A DNA stretch of 50,659 nt from Bacteroidota bacterium (GCA_030698405.1 JAUYMU010000044.1:1-50659), one strand, 5' to 3'. Counted from the stretch's first letter, positions 9,823-18,415 are shown. A program made the numbers and translations. The notes: generated by a model not told the origin, from the sequence alone.

Positions 9823-9860
9823 ATGCGGGTGATGTTCGAGCATTCCCCGCATTTTTTTTT
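9823..9860 (+). terminator. Terminator-like hairpin facing away from the PUL
   Basis: On the plus strand ATGCGGG (9823-9829) pairs with CCCGCAT (9846-9852), with ATG/CAT pairing inside the loop, and nine T follow. No plus-strand gene ends here. In the sense direction of the locus it is instead a hairpin in the SusC leader, between the FecR stop and the SusC start. It may stop antisense transcription or fold in the leader mRNA; which of these is unknown. No convincing -33/-7 promoter was seen for SusC, consistent with an ECF-type promoter. Confidence 0.5.
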
Positions 9861-9881
9861 GCTTCATAGGCATTACATATT

Positions 9882-10973
9882 TTAGTTTTTAATAATTCTG
9901 GTTTTATCGGCTCTTATCCGAATGTTGTCAGGCTCATAACTGCCATCCGGGTTCAAAGCTTTTGGTTTGTAATCGTATTTTAAAGGCGCAGTCAACGACA
10001 GCATTTGAAGTATTTGTTCCAGGCTTTCATTGTTTATGGTTGCATTGTAGCGGTAATTTCCCAACTCCGGATTCAAAAGTTGAATGTTAACATTGTGTTG
10101 TCGCTGGAGAATTCGCAAAATGGAAGAAAGCGGAGTGTCCCTGAAAATGTATTTGCCTTCGCGCCAGCTACTGTGTACAAAAACATCTGACTTTTCGATT
10201 GCAATACTATTTTTTGTCCTGTCGAAAACTGATACTTCTCCGGGCGTCAGAAATTCTTCTTTTCCTTTCAAATCAAGAGAGATCTTTCCTTCGGCCAGGG
10301 CAACGGTTACAAAATCTTCATCTTTGTATGAGTTGACATTAAATTCCGTTCCATAAACTTTTATTTCAGGCCCCAGATTCGAAACAAAAAACGGGGTTTC
10401 ACCTTTCTGAACTTTAAAATACGCCTCGCCAGTTAAACTGACGCGCCGTTCGCTGGTATTAAAGATTACAGGATAAGAAATTTCGGATCCTGAATTTAAC
10501 CAGGCTTGCGAACCATCGGGTAAATCGACTGCGATACGTGCGCCGATGGGAGCAATGACTGTGATTTTTTGGTCGTGTTTATTTTCTAGTAGATTCGAAT
10601 ATTGTTGTGTGAGATTGTATTGACTGTAAAACAACCAGGCTGAAACCAACAACACAGGCAGCAGTAATATTGCCGCGACTTTTGTAACCTGAGAAATGAA
10701 ACGACGGAACTTCCCGGATGGCTTTCTCTGAATGATTCGTTCCGAAGTTTTTGCCCATAAATACTGAATATCAGCATCTTTAACATCTGCTCCGCGGAAA
10801 CGAAGATTTTCGACCATCTTTTTTGCTTCACGGAATTCGTTGATATGTAATGGATGATTCTTTTCCCACGCGTTCCAATACTCAGCTTTCGAATAATCTT
10901 CCCCTTTTGCCCAGGCGGCAAATTGAGTATTGGAAATTAATTCCTCAAATTTGTTCTGATCCCACTGCCTCAT
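9882..10973 (-). CDS. FecR family anti-sigma factor
   Basis: A 363-residue single-pass inner-membrane protein. The cytoplasmic N-terminal part (1-90) contains AEYWNAWEKNHPLH, the sigma-binding segment of FecR proteins. A transmembrane helix follows (about 96-115, VAAILLLPVLLVSAWLFY). The periplasmic FecR domain (about 130-260) contains DLPDGSQAWLNSGSEISYP and RRVSLTGEAYFKV, and a C-terminal STN-like DUF4974 region (about 280-350) contains PLSSILRILQRQHNVNIQL. It should hold the upstream ECF sigma factor inactive until the SusC STN domain signals substrate. The gene follows the sigma gene by 65 bases in the same direction, and the assignment is secure. Confidence 0.94.
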   Translation of the reverse strand: MRQWDQNKFEELISNTQFAAWAKGEDYSKAEYWNAWEKNHPLHINEFREAKKMVENLRFRGADVKDADIQYLWAKTSERIIQRKPSGKFRRFISQVTKVAAILLLPVLLVSAWLFYSQYNLTQQYSNLLENKHDQKITVIAPIGARIAVDLPDGSQAWLNSGSEISYPVIFNTSERRVSLTGEAYFKVQKGETPFFVSNLGPEIKVYGTEFNVNSYKDEDFVTVALAEGKISLDLKGKEEFLTPGEVSVFDRTKNSIAIEKSDVFVHSSWREGKYIFRDTPLSSILRILQRQHNVNIQLLNPELGNYRYNATINNESLEQILQMLSLTAPLKYDYKPKALNPDGSYEPDNIRIRADKTRIIKN

Positions 10974-11038
10974 TACTCTATGTTTTTATACAAAGAGTAA
11001 AGCCGACACTTTTATACTCAACCCGGAGAAAGTATTTT

Positions 11039-11659
11039 TTATTTTTTTTTACCGAATACGAACCAGAGAAACATTTCTACATTCCCGACGCCTGTAATTC
11101 CCTGATCAGCCATGTCTTTTCGAATTTTGTCGAGAGATCTGAACAGCAGGTTCCGAACGCTTTGAATATTCATTTCGAGTACCTGACTGATCTCGGAAAA
11201 TTCAAGACCATGAAAGAAACGAAGTAAAATGACTTCACGCTGCCGGTCGGTGAGTCCTTCCATGCTTTGGGCAAGAAGTTTTGAGTAGTTGCGGTTATCT
11301 TCAGCCGAAATCAGAAAATCTTCAGCCGAAAATGAAAATTGCATGGTAGTATCTACATTCGTCAATGATTCTTTTCTGGTTTTTTTTAGCCGGTGTATCA
11401 ATTCGCGCCGCAGTGAAATAATCAGGTAAGCCTTAATGTTTCCGACCGATACCATATTTTTGCGCCGTTCCCACACATCAGCAAACAAATCCTGAATGGT
11501 GTCTTTTACCAGCTCTGGCATGGCAACAATCTTTGTTCCGTAGTAAAAAAGTTCCTGATAATGAATTTCAAAAAGAATCCCAAGCGACGCAAAATCGCCA
11601 CCTTTAAAATTGCTCCAGGCATCCTGTGGATGATTCGATTTGAGGCCTCCAGATTCCAT
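11039..11659 (-). CDS. ECF-type RNA polymerase sigma factor
   Basis: A 206-residue sigma-70 factor of the ECF class. Region 2 (about residues 25-100) includes LVKDTIQDLFADVWERR, matching the sigma2 core that contacts RNA polymerase and the -10 element. Region 4 (about 130-190) includes LTDRQREVILLRFFHGLEFSEISQVLEM and NIQSVRNLLFRSLDKIRK, a helix-turn-helix for the -35 element. It is first in the sigma/FecR/SusC/SusD series, so it presumably drives the SusC promoter when released from the FecR protein. A good primary-sigma promoter lies just upstream at 11700-11728, so the regulator itself is probably made constitutively. Confidence 0.94.
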   Translation of the reverse strand: MESGGLKSNHPQDAWSNFKGGDFASLGILFEIHYQELFYYGTKIVAMPELVKDTIQDLFADVWERRKNMVSVGNIKAYLIISLRRELIHRLKKTRKESLTNVDTTMQFSFSAEDFLISAEDNRNYSKLLAQSMEGLTDRQREVILLRFFHGLEFSEISQVLEMNIQSVRNLLFRSLDKIRKDMADQGITGVGNVEMFLWFVFGKKK

Positions 11660-11699
11660 TCTTCAAACTAATAAATGAGTTTGCAGTAATTATTGGCTT

Positions 11700-11728
11700 C
11701 AAAAATAAGAACTATTTTCAATGATCAA
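11700..11728 (-). promoter_or_regulatory. Candidate primary-sigma promoter of the ECF sigma gene
   Basis: On the minus strand a -7 box TATTTTTG (11707-11700) fits the Bacteroidota consensus TAnnTTTG exactly. A TTG (11728-11726) lies 18 bases further upstream as a -33 element. The predicted start of transcription is about 30-35 bases before the ATG at 11659. Confidence 0.5.
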
Positions 11729-11745
11729 CCTATTTGACAGGATTG

Positions 11746-12588
11746 TCAGCGAACGGAATTTTTTCGCCCCAGCCACAAAAGAGCATGAACTACCAGTTTG
11801 TTCTGGGTTTGATTATTAAAGGTAAACGATAATTCGTGATTGGTGCCATGCTCGTAGTCAATATCATTGTGCCCCATATTGATGTAAATCATCCGGTAAT
11901 TTATGTTGGCCCAGACTACAGGAAAATAGCCACTGTGCCATATTTCGTGAGGCTTCGGACCTGTGCCAAGTGGAAAACTCGTTGAATCGACTGACACAAG
12001 GATTCTAATATCGCTGTTCTTCCGAAGGTCATTTTTCCAACTATACCATTCGTTTGGCTGAGACTTGAATTTTTCGGGCAAATGCTTCATTGCCTCATGT
12101 TTGCGGTCTTCTACCTTTAGAATAGCCGAAGTTGGCCGCCATGTATTGCCTCTGTATTCGCCCGAACCGAGAAACTGGTTGTGGTACCAGTCCCAGTTTT
12201 GCGGATAAGCAGATGGAGTGAGCGCAAAGGCTGAAAAATGGAAACCCATAAATGCTCCGCCATTTTCCATGTATTCCTGAAACGCTTTTCGCTGGGATGC
12301 AGAATCAGGACGGGTATCCAGAAAAATAACCACCTGGAAATTTGATAGAAAGTCAGTATTCAGATTTGTCCAATCGTTCGTTGACTCATAGCTGAAATAA
12401 TTTCTGGCACCCACCTTCGAGAACCACGCGTTGGCTTCGTTCACAAAGCTGACGTGAGCCGGATCGTTTTTCGCGGTGTAAAAGGCGATCACCCTAAACT
12501 TTGGCAGTTCATTCCCCTGAACTTTGGCCGATAAGCTAAAGCAAAAAAATAGAATGACAGGAAAAATTATTTTTAGCGAAGTGTTCAA
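11746..12588 (-). CDS. Secreted ThuA-like domain protein, TTG start
   Basis: A 280-residue protein. The initiator is TTG; no in-frame ATG exists upstream after the RlmF stop, and this start gives an intact signal peptide (NTSLKIIFPVILFFCFSLSA). The mature part is a ThuA-like fold of the class I glutamine-amidotransferase-like superfamily: FRVIAFYTAKNDPAHVSFV at the start, VVIFLDTRP, the glycine-rich ENGGAFMGFHFSAFA, then late HSGYFPVVWANINYRMIYINMGH. ThuA-like domains are common in secreted sugar-metabolism proteins, but their reaction is poorly defined. It lies between rlmF and the rhamnose locus on the same strand, with its own gap of about 86 bases to the sigma gene. A role in sugar metabolism is a guess. 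Confidence 0.8.
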   Translation of the reverse strand: MNTSLKIIFPVILFFCFSLSAKVQGNELPKFRVIAFYTAKNDPAHVSFVNEANAWFSKVGARNYFSYESTNDWTNLNTDFLSNFQVVIFLDTRPDSASQRKAFQEYMENGGAFMGFHFSAFALTPSAYPQNWDWYHNQFLGSGEYRGNTWRPTSAILKVEDRKHEAMKHLPEKFKSQPNEWYSWKNDLRKNSDIRILVSVDSTSFPLGTGPKPHEIWHSGYFPVVWANINYRMIYINMGHNDIDYEHGTNHELSFTFNNQTQNKLVVHALLWLGRKNSVR

Positions 12589-12619
12589 ATGAAAAGACTT
12601 TAAGAATTTTGGAAAACGA

Positions 12620-13597
12620 TTACTTGAAAGTTGCAGTCTTCCACCTCGTATTTTTCCATTTGTTTTGTTCTTCGGTGTTCAGAAAAGTCCAAACAACTAT
12701 CCGGCTGATTTTATTTCCCTGGCCCATCGGAATTGTTTCCACTGCAAAAGCTTCGACTTCTTCCAGAACTTTGTAAATACTTCTCAGGTTCGATTCTTTC
12801 GAAATCAGGGTGGAGAAACAAAAACAATTTCCGGAGAATTTTTTACTTTGCAATATCATGTTTCGGACGAATTTTTCTTCGCCGCCGTCGCACCACAATT
12901 CATGGTTTTGTCCACCGAAATTCAGGATTGGTTCAACGTTTTTAACCGGATTCAGATTGTTAACTTTCCGCATGTTAGCAGCCTGCGCTTCTTTTTCTGA
13001 AGCGTGGAATGGCGGATTGCAGATTGATAAATCAATATGCTCGTCTTTCCTGATAATTCCGTAGAAATAGTCTTTCGCGTTGGTTTGCAATTTACATTCT
13101 ACTTTGCCCTGCATCGACGGATTGGAAGCAATGATCTGGTTGGCTGATTCAATCGCGACCGGATCGATATCGGACCCAATAAACGACCATCCGTATTCAT
13201 GGTTTCCGATGATCGGGTAAATGCAACTTGCGCCCACGCCAATGTCCATGCATTTTATTTGCGGGCCGGTCGGAATTTTACCGTAGTTATTGCGGCACAG
13301 AAAATCGGCAATGTGATGAATGTAATCTGCCCTTCCTGGAATAGGCGGACACAGATAGCCTTCGGGAATATCCCAGCTTACCGCGTAGTGATGTTTCAGA
13401 ATAGCTTTGTTCAACGCTTTTACTGCCAGCGGGTCAGCAAAATCAATTGATTCGTCACCGTAAATATTTGGCTTTACAAAGGATTCCAATTCAGGAAAAC
13501 TCACGATCAATTGCTTGAAATCATAGCGTTCCCGATTTTTGTTGCGCGGATGCAATTTCGGTTTCTCTTGCGGTTGTTCTTTCTTTTTCTGAAGCAT
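12620..13597 (-). CDS. rlmF: 23S rRNA (adenine(1618)-N(6))-methyltransferase
   Basis: I start this at ATG 13597 (MLQKKKEQPQEKPK), giving 325 residues; an upstream in-frame TTG at 13612 is less likely. The protein has the RlmF layout: a basic N-terminus with LHPRNKNRERYDF, then an SAM-dependent methyltransferase core with CMDIGVGASCIYPIIG (motif I), FIGSDIDPVAIESA and the N6-adenine catalytic motif ICNPPFHAS (motif IV, NPPF). RlmF methylates A1618 of 23S rRNA in the cytoplasm. It is a housekeeping gene, divergent from the large transglutaminase gene, with 218 bases between them that hold no obvious regulatory element. Confidence 0.93.
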   Translation of the reverse strand: MLQKKKEQPQEKPKLHPRNKNRERYDFKQLIVSFPELESFVKPNIYGDESIDFADPLAVKALNKAILKHHYAVSWDIPEGYLCPPIPGRADYIHHIADFLCRNNYGKIPTGPQIKCMDIGVGASCIYPIIGNHEYGWSFIGSDIDPVAIESANQIIASNPSMQGKVECKLQTNAKDYFYGIIRKDEHIDLSICNPPFHASEKEAQAANMRKVNNLNPVKNVEPILNFGGQNHELWCDGGEEKFVRNMILQSKKFSGNCFCFSTLISKESNLRSIYKVLEEVEAFAVETIPMGQGNKISRIVVWTFLNTEEQNKWKNTRWKTATFK

Positions 13598-13815
13598 GAA
13601 ATTCGGTCTCAAAGTTTACAGCGGCAAATTTAAGATATTAAATGGCAAAAGATATTGATTTGGTTTTATGACGGTTTGTTAATTTATATAGAGATATGAA
13701 ACCTAAAAGTCAATTAAATGTTATTTAAATAATCAATGTGTCAGAATATTGAAACGAAACTATACATTAGCCAAAACATCCGACAAATGCAGTTTTATCA
13801 GTTTAAAATCAGAAT

Positions 13816-16800
13816 ATGGCAATTATCTTAGCAATCAAGCACAATACATACTACCAATACGACCGCCTGATTAACATGGGCGCACACGTAATCCGTCTGA
13901 AACCTGCCCCTCACAGCAGGACAAAAATTCATTCCTATTCACTCAATATTGAGCCGAAAGAACATTTCATCAACTGGCAGCAGGATTCGTTTGGGAATTA
14001 TCTGGCGCGGGTGGTGATGCACGACAAAGTGAAGGAATTCAAGGTTGAAGTAGAGGTGGTGGCCGAAATGACAGTGATTAATCCTTTTGATTTTTTTGTG
14101 GAAGAATACGCCGGTAAATTTCCTTTTCAGTATGAAATTCAGGATATAAAAGAATTGGCACCCTATTTCGAAATCGTTGAAAACGGGTTGCTTCTTCAGG
14201 AGTGGATAAAAAAGGTTTCGGTTTACCGCGATATGAATATCGTCGATTTTCTCGTGGCCATTAACCGCGAAGTCAATCAGGCAATTGAATATACCGTCCG
14301 CATGGAACCTGGCGTATTTACCTGCGAAGAATCGCTAACGAAGAAGCTGGGTTCATGCCGCGATTCGGCCTGGCTGCTGGTTCAAACCATGCGCCATCTG
14401 GGTTTGGCAGCCCGTTTTGTCTCCGGATATTTGGTGCAGTTGAAAGCCGACCAGAAAGCCATCGACGGTCCTTCAGGAACCGAAAAGGATTTTACCGATT
14501 TGCATGCCTGGTGCGAAGTTTACGTGCCTGGAGCCGGATGGATTGGTCTCGATCCTACTTCAGGATTACTGGCTGGTGAAGGTCATATTCCGCTGTGTTG
14601 TACCCCGGCACCGTCGAGTGCAGCGCCTATTTCAGGAGCAATTGATCCCTGCGAAGTGGAATTTTTCCATAGCAATGAAGTGATCCGGATTCATGAAGAT
14701 CCGCGGGTTACCAAACCATACAGCGACCAGCAATGGGCCGGAATCATGGCATTGGGCGATCAGGTGGATCAAAAATTTGAAGCGGGCGACGTTCGGCTGA
14801 CGATGGGTGGCGAACCCACTTTTGTATCGATCGACGACATGGAGTCGGAGCAATGGAATACGGCTGCCGACGGAGATGCAAAAAGGGTTTTGTCGAACAA
14901 ATTGATTCATAAACTCAGCGAAAGTTTCGGGAAAGGCGGATTGTTTCACTACGGACAAGGCAAATGGTATCCGGGCGAACCCACGCCACGCTGGCAAATG
15001 GCTCTGTATTGGAGAAAAGATGGTCTGCCTATCTGGAAAAACAAAAATTGGCTGGCCGATTTCAGCAAAAATTACGGATATACCTTTAAAGACGCAGAGA
15101 AATTTATGACTTCGCTGACCCGCAAAATGGGAGTAGCTCCCGAAAATATTGTTCCGGGCTACGAAGACGCTTTTTATTACTTGTGGACCGAGCGCAAACT
15201 GCCTGTCAATATCGATCCTCTAAATATTGACATGAAAGATTCGCTCGAACGAAAAACGATGATGGAGCAGCTGGATCGCGGCCTGAATGATCCTACTGGT
15301 TTCGTTTTGCCGCTTCAGTGGGCCTACCAGAAAGCTGGCTGGATCAGTTGCGAATGGGAATTCCGCGGTGGAAAGATGTTTTTAATTCCCGGAAATTCGC
15401 AAATGGGTTACCGGTTGCCACTCGATTCGCTGCCGGTTGTCCCAGAATCGAAACGGCCAAAACCCTCAGAGCGCAGTCCTTTCGAAGAATCGGAAGCGCT
15501 GGATGATTTTCACGGAAGTGTGGAAAAACGCTCGAATGAAGTTCACGACTTTTCCATTCCTGAAGAAATGCTTTTCCCGAAAGAATACAAAGAGGAGGAA
15601 GAGGAAGACGACAAAAAGTACAAGGGAATACATCTGCCATTTCAGGAAAAAAAGGAAGAAAAAAGTGAGTACAAACCGCTTTACGATGCGTTTACGATAA
15701 AAACAGCGCTGGTTTCTGAAATACGCGATGGCAAAATTCACCTGTTTTTGCCGCCGGTTGAAATGATTGAGCATTACCTCGATTTGCTGGCAGCCATTGA
15801 GTTGACTTGCGAAGAACTTCAGATTCCGGTAATTATTGAAGGTTACGCACCGCCAAAAGACAAACGCATCGAAAAGCTAATGGTGACGCCTGATCCGGGC
15901 GTGATTGAGGTGAATGTTCATCCGGCCAAATCGTGGCAGGAAGTGGTGACCAACTACAATATTCTGTTTGAAGCAGCATTGGAGAGCCGTTTGGATTCCG
16001 AAAAATTCATGCTCGACGGAAAACATACCGGTACCGGCGGCGGCAACCACATCACGCTGGGGGGAGTAACTCCTTCAGATTCGCCTTTGCTACGCCGCCC
16101 CGATTTGCTGCGAAGTATGTTGGCTTTCTGGCAGCATCATCCCGGCTTGTCGTATTTATTCTCGACAGCGTTTATCGGGCCAACCAGTCAGGCGCCGAGG
16201 GTTGATGAAGGTCGCCCCGAAATGCTTTATGAGCTGGAGATCGCTTTTGCACAGATTCCCGATCCGGGTGAGGGCGAAGTTCCACTCTGGCTGGTCGATC
16301 GTTTGTTCCGAAATTTGTTGATCGACCTCACCGGAAATACACACCGTGCCGAATTTTGCATCGACAAACTATATTCTCCTGATTCGTCAACCGGACGGCT
16401 GGGAATTCTGGAATTGCGTGGCTTCGACATGCCGCCCAACAAACAAATGTGTCTGGTGCAGTTGCTCCTGATCCGGACACTGGTTTCGTGGTTCTGGGAA
16501 AAACCGTACAAAGGCAAGTTGGTGCGCTGGGGAACCGAGTTGCACGACAAATTCCTGACCCATCATTTTGTGCGCGAAGATTTGAAAGATGTGGTGAGTC
16601 AGTTGAATGAAGCAGGATACGCGTTCGACATCAACTGGCTGGAACCGTTTTTCGAGTTCCGGTTTCCGCACATCGGACGGGTGAAGTTTAAAGATGTGGA
16701 ACTGAGTTTGCGCACCGCCATTGAGCCCTGGAATGTGTTGGGCGAAGAAATGTCGAGCTCGGGAACAGCCCGTTTTGTGGATTCATCGGTGGAACGAATT

Positions 16801-17295
16801 GAGGTAAAAGCCATTGGTTTAACCGGAGAACGCTATGCCGTTTTGTGTAATGGAATGCGCATTCCGATGGCCAACACCGGCACGAAAGGCGAACATGTGG
16901 CTTCGGTAAGGTACCGTGCATGGCAACCACCATCGGCACTGCATCCCAATCTTGGAGTGGATACGCCTTTGGTATTCGATATTTTTGATTTGTGGACTGG
17001 TAAATCAGTGGCAGGCTGCACCTATCATGTGTTTCATCCGGGTGGAAGAGCTTATGATACCTTCCCTGTGAATAGTTTTGAGGCAGAAGGCCGACGGGTT
17101 TCGCGGTTCTACAATGAAAATCACACGCAGGGTGTTCTTACACCGAAAGAGGAAGTCAGCACCGAAATTCGCAGATATATTCTTGAAAAAGAGATGGATA
17201 CCAATGAGCGGGTTGTAATTGCACCAAAAATTATTGAGCCCGATCCGGAGTACCCCCACACATTCGATTTGAGAAAGTACAAGTTGAAGAAATAA
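13816..17295 (+). CDS. Large transglutaminase-like protein with DUF2126 domain
   Basis: A 1159-residue cytoplasmic protein with no signal peptide. Residues 1-80 match the bacterial transglutaminase N-terminal domain (HNTYYQYDRLINMGAHVIRL). Residues about 150-260 are the transglutaminase-like cysteine hydrolase core, with Cys181 in GSCRDSAW, His230 in DLHAWCEVY and Asp246 in GLDPTSG, so the triad is complete. From about 300 to the end is the DUF2126 region (LTMGGEPTFVSIDD, GKHTGTGGGNHITLGG, LELRGFDMPPN). There is an acidic/lysine-rich linker near residues 560-625. Proteins of this architecture are regularly encoded with the circularly permuted ATP-grasp, alpha-E and small transglutaminase genes that follow at 19135-22416. 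Comparative genomics has linked that set to peptide amide-bond synthesis or turnover, but no substrate is known. Confidence 0.9.
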   Translation: MAIILAIKHNTYYQYDRLINMGAHVIRLKPAPHSRTKIHSYSLNIEPKEHFINWQQDSFGNYLARVVMHDKVKEFKVEVEVVAEMTVINPFDFFVEEYAGKFPFQYEIQDIKELAPYFEIVENGLLLQEWIKKVSVYRDMNIVDFLVAINREVNQAIEYTVRMEPGVFTCEESLTKKLGSCRDSAWLLVQTMRHLGLAARFVSGYLVQLKADQKAIDGPSGTEKDFTDLHAWCEVYVPGAGWIGLDPTSGLLAGEGHIPLCCTPAPSSAAPISGAIDPCEVEFFHSNEVIRIHEDPRVTKPYSDQQWAGIMALGDQVDQKFEAGDVRLTMGGEPTFVSIDDMESEQWNTAADGDAKRVLSNKLIHKLSESFGKGGLFHYGQGKWYPGEPTPRWQMALYWRKDGLPIWKNKNWLADFSKNYGYTFKDAEKFMTSLTRKMGVAPENIVPGYEDAFYYLWTERKLPVNIDPLNIDMKDSLERKTMMEQLDRGLNDPTGFVLPLQWAYQKAGWISCEWEFRGGKMFLIPGNSQMGYRLPLDSLPVVPESKRPKPSERSPFEESEALDDFHGSVEKRSNEVHDFSIPEEMLFPKEYKEEEEEDDKKYKGIHLPFQEKKEEKSEYKPLYDAFTIKTALVSEIRDGKIHLFLPPVEMIEHYLDLLAAIELTCEELQIPVIIEGYAPPKDKRIEKLMVTPDPGVIEVNVHPAKSWQEVVTNYNILFEAALESRLDSEKFMLDGKHTGTGGGNHITLGGVTPSDSPLLRRPDLLRSMLAFWQHHPGLSYLFSTAFIGPTSQAPRVDEGRPEMLYELEIAFAQIPDPGEGEVPLWLVDRLFRNLLIDLTGNTHRAEFCIDKLYSPDSSTGRLGILELRGFDMPPNKQMCLVQLLLIRTLVSWFWEKPYKGKLVRWGTELHDKFLTHHFVREDLKDVVSQLNEAGYAFDINWLEPFFEFRFPHIGRVKFKDVELSLRTAIEPWNVLGEEMSSSGTARFVDSSVERIEVKAIGLTGERYAVLCNGMRIPMANTGTKGEHVASVRYRAWQPPSALHPNLGVDTPLVFDIFDLWTGKSVAGCTYHVFHPGGRAYDTFPVNSFEAEGRRVSRFYNENHTQGVLTPKEEVSTEIRRYILEKEMDTNERVVIAPKIIEPDPEYPHTFDLRKYKLKK

Positions 17296-17315
17296 GAAAG
17301 ACTGATATTTTTTTG

Positions 17316-17323
17316 TAGTTTTG
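17316..17323 (+). promoter_or_regulatory. Candidate -7 box of the TA operon
   Basis: TAGTTTTG matches the Bacteroidota TAnnTTTG -7 element and ends 20 bases before the ATG at 17344. No convincing -33 TTTG is present. Confidence 0.4.
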
Positions 17324-17343
17324 ATTCATTAAAATATTTTATA

Positions 17344-17610
17344 ATGAAGACTTACCAGATAGATATCGAAGAATCAATGTTCCCTTATTTCAAAAAGCTT
17401 ATGGGTGAACTGCCAGTTGAAAGTTTTAAGCTTTTTACGAAGGAAGGCTACGAACTTAAAATTGATGAGACAGAATTTGAGTTAAGTGATGAAACCAAGA
17501 TGGCAATCGATGAAGGAATCGCTTCTCTGGATCCCGACAAAATAATTACAACTGAAATGGTTGTAAATGAAGCTCAGGCAAGATATCCCCAATTGAAGTT
17601 TAGAAAATGA
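17344..17610 (+). CDS. Type II antitoxin of a ParE-type pair
   Basis: An 88-residue acidic protein. Its position, immediately before and overlapping a ParE/RelE-type toxin by four bases (ATGA at 17607-17610), identifies it as the antitoxin. The body shows an N-terminal beta/alpha section (MKTYQIDIEESMFPYFKKLM) followed by a helical segment with ELSDETKMAIDEGIASLD, as in small uncharacterised antitoxins found beside ParE toxins. I cannot place a recognised DNA-binding fold, so whether it autoregulates is open. It is inserted between two parts of the Anbu-associated gene set and follows the DUF2126 stop by only about 50 bases. Confidence 0.75.
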   Translation: MKTYQIDIEESMFPYFKKLMGELPVESFKLFTKEGYELKIDETEFELSDETKMAIDEGIASLDPDKIITTEMVVNEAQARYPQLKFRK

Positions 17611-17900
17611 GAGCTGTTGAGTGGTCGCCGAAAGCAGAAGCTGATTATTACGCAATTATCGACTATTTATTGAAAAACTGGTCAATAAGTGAGGCTCAAA
17701 ATTTTATTGATCAGGTTTATGATATTGAGCATATTCTAAAGCAAGGCAATGTAGATTTTAAGAAAGCTTTATACCGAAATACCCGAGTTGTAACATTAAG
17801 CAAGCACAATTCAATTTTATACCTTGTACTTTCGACGAAAAGAGTGAAGCTAATCCATATTTGGGATAACCGGCAAAATCCTTCAATGCTTTATAAATGA
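17607..17900 (+). CDS. ParE/RelE family toxin
   Basis: A 97-residue basic protein with the ParE/RelE fold pattern. It begins VEWSPKAEADYYAIIDYLL, the helical hairpin of the family, followed by FIDQVYDIEHIL, and ends with the beta-sheet strands RVVTLSKHNSILYLVLSTKRVKLIHIWDNRQNP. ParE members poison DNA gyrase while RelE members cleave mRNA on the ribosome; the sequence favours ParE-like but does not settle it. Translation is probably coupled to the antitoxin by the ATGA overlap. It is full length, in contrast to the toxin remnant just downstream. Confidence 0.85.
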   Translation: MRAVEWSPKAEADYYAIIDYLLKNWSISEAQNFIDQVYDIEHILKQGNVDFKKALYRNTRVVTLSKHNSILYLVLSTKRVKLIHIWDNRQNPSMLYK

Positions 17901-17932
17901 ACCCTTAGGCCAATCGCAGGCAGAAATGGAAC

Positions 17933-18013
17933 AATGGCGGGTGAGGAAATAAATCAACTCAGCAAAAAGACATTGAAAAGGCAAAAGAGATTTTAAAGAG
18001 AATTAAAAAATAG
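17933..18013 (+). pseudogene. C-terminal remnant of a COG3657-type RelE-like toxin
   Basis: Reading in one frame from 17933 gives NGG, a stop at 17942-17944, then GNKSTQQKDIEKAKEIL through to a TAG at 18011-18013. Toxins of the family encoded just before COG3636 antitoxins end with a very similar GGDKSTQ...DI..A stretch. The rest of the toxin, about 75 residues, is absent, so only the tail survives, four bases before the antitoxin gene. Too short for automatic gene callers. The match is from memory of the family pattern. Confidence 0.7.
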
Positions 18014-18017
18014 AAAT

Positions 18018-18302
18018 ATGGAAACTTCAAAATTTGACATCGCGGATTATTTAGATAGTAACGAAATGATTGCAGAATATCTCAATACAGTTTTGGAGGA
18101 AGGAGATAATTCAGATGTTATAACAGCAATTGGTAATATTGCAAAATCAATCGGAATGACAAAGATTGCTGAAGAAACCGGACTAAGCAGACCGAGTTTA
18201 TATAAAGCTTTATCTGATGGTTCAAAACCCCAATTTGAGACGATTATGAAAGTGTTAAAAGCAATCGGCGGACAGATTCAAATAAACCCGATTACTGCTT
18301 AA
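18018..18302 (+). CDS. Orphan COG3636/HigA-like addiction-module antitoxin
   Basis: A 94-residue protein with a helix-turn-helix in the second half: GMTKIAEETGLSRPSLYKAL. The N-terminal FDIADYLDSNEMIAEYLN and the C-terminal FETIMKVLKAIGGQIQI are the standard flanks of the putative addiction-module antidote family. The partner toxin normally sits immediately upstream; here only its C-terminal tail remains (17933-18013). The antitoxin is intact and could still repress its promoter or neutralise a related toxin elsewhere. The 125 bases after it, before the Anbu gene end, contain no gene I can support. Confidence 0.88.
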   Translation: METSKFDIADYLDSNEMIAEYLNTVLEEGDNSDVITAIGNIAKSIGMTKIAEETGLSRPSLYKALSDGSKPQFETIMKVLKAIGGQIQINPITA

Positions 18303-18415
18303 AAAACGTACGACAGCATCAATTATACCACAAGCCGTATCACAGCGACAGAACAGTTGTGACCTATAAAAACCAGAAAGAGCAAAGTGTAAATTTTGCC
18401 GTGCCTTTGTGTTTT

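Noticed and set aside
18303-18415. Possible gene fragment between the orphan antitoxin and Anbu
   Set aside because: Translations in all frames give only short, unrecognisable stretches with stops.
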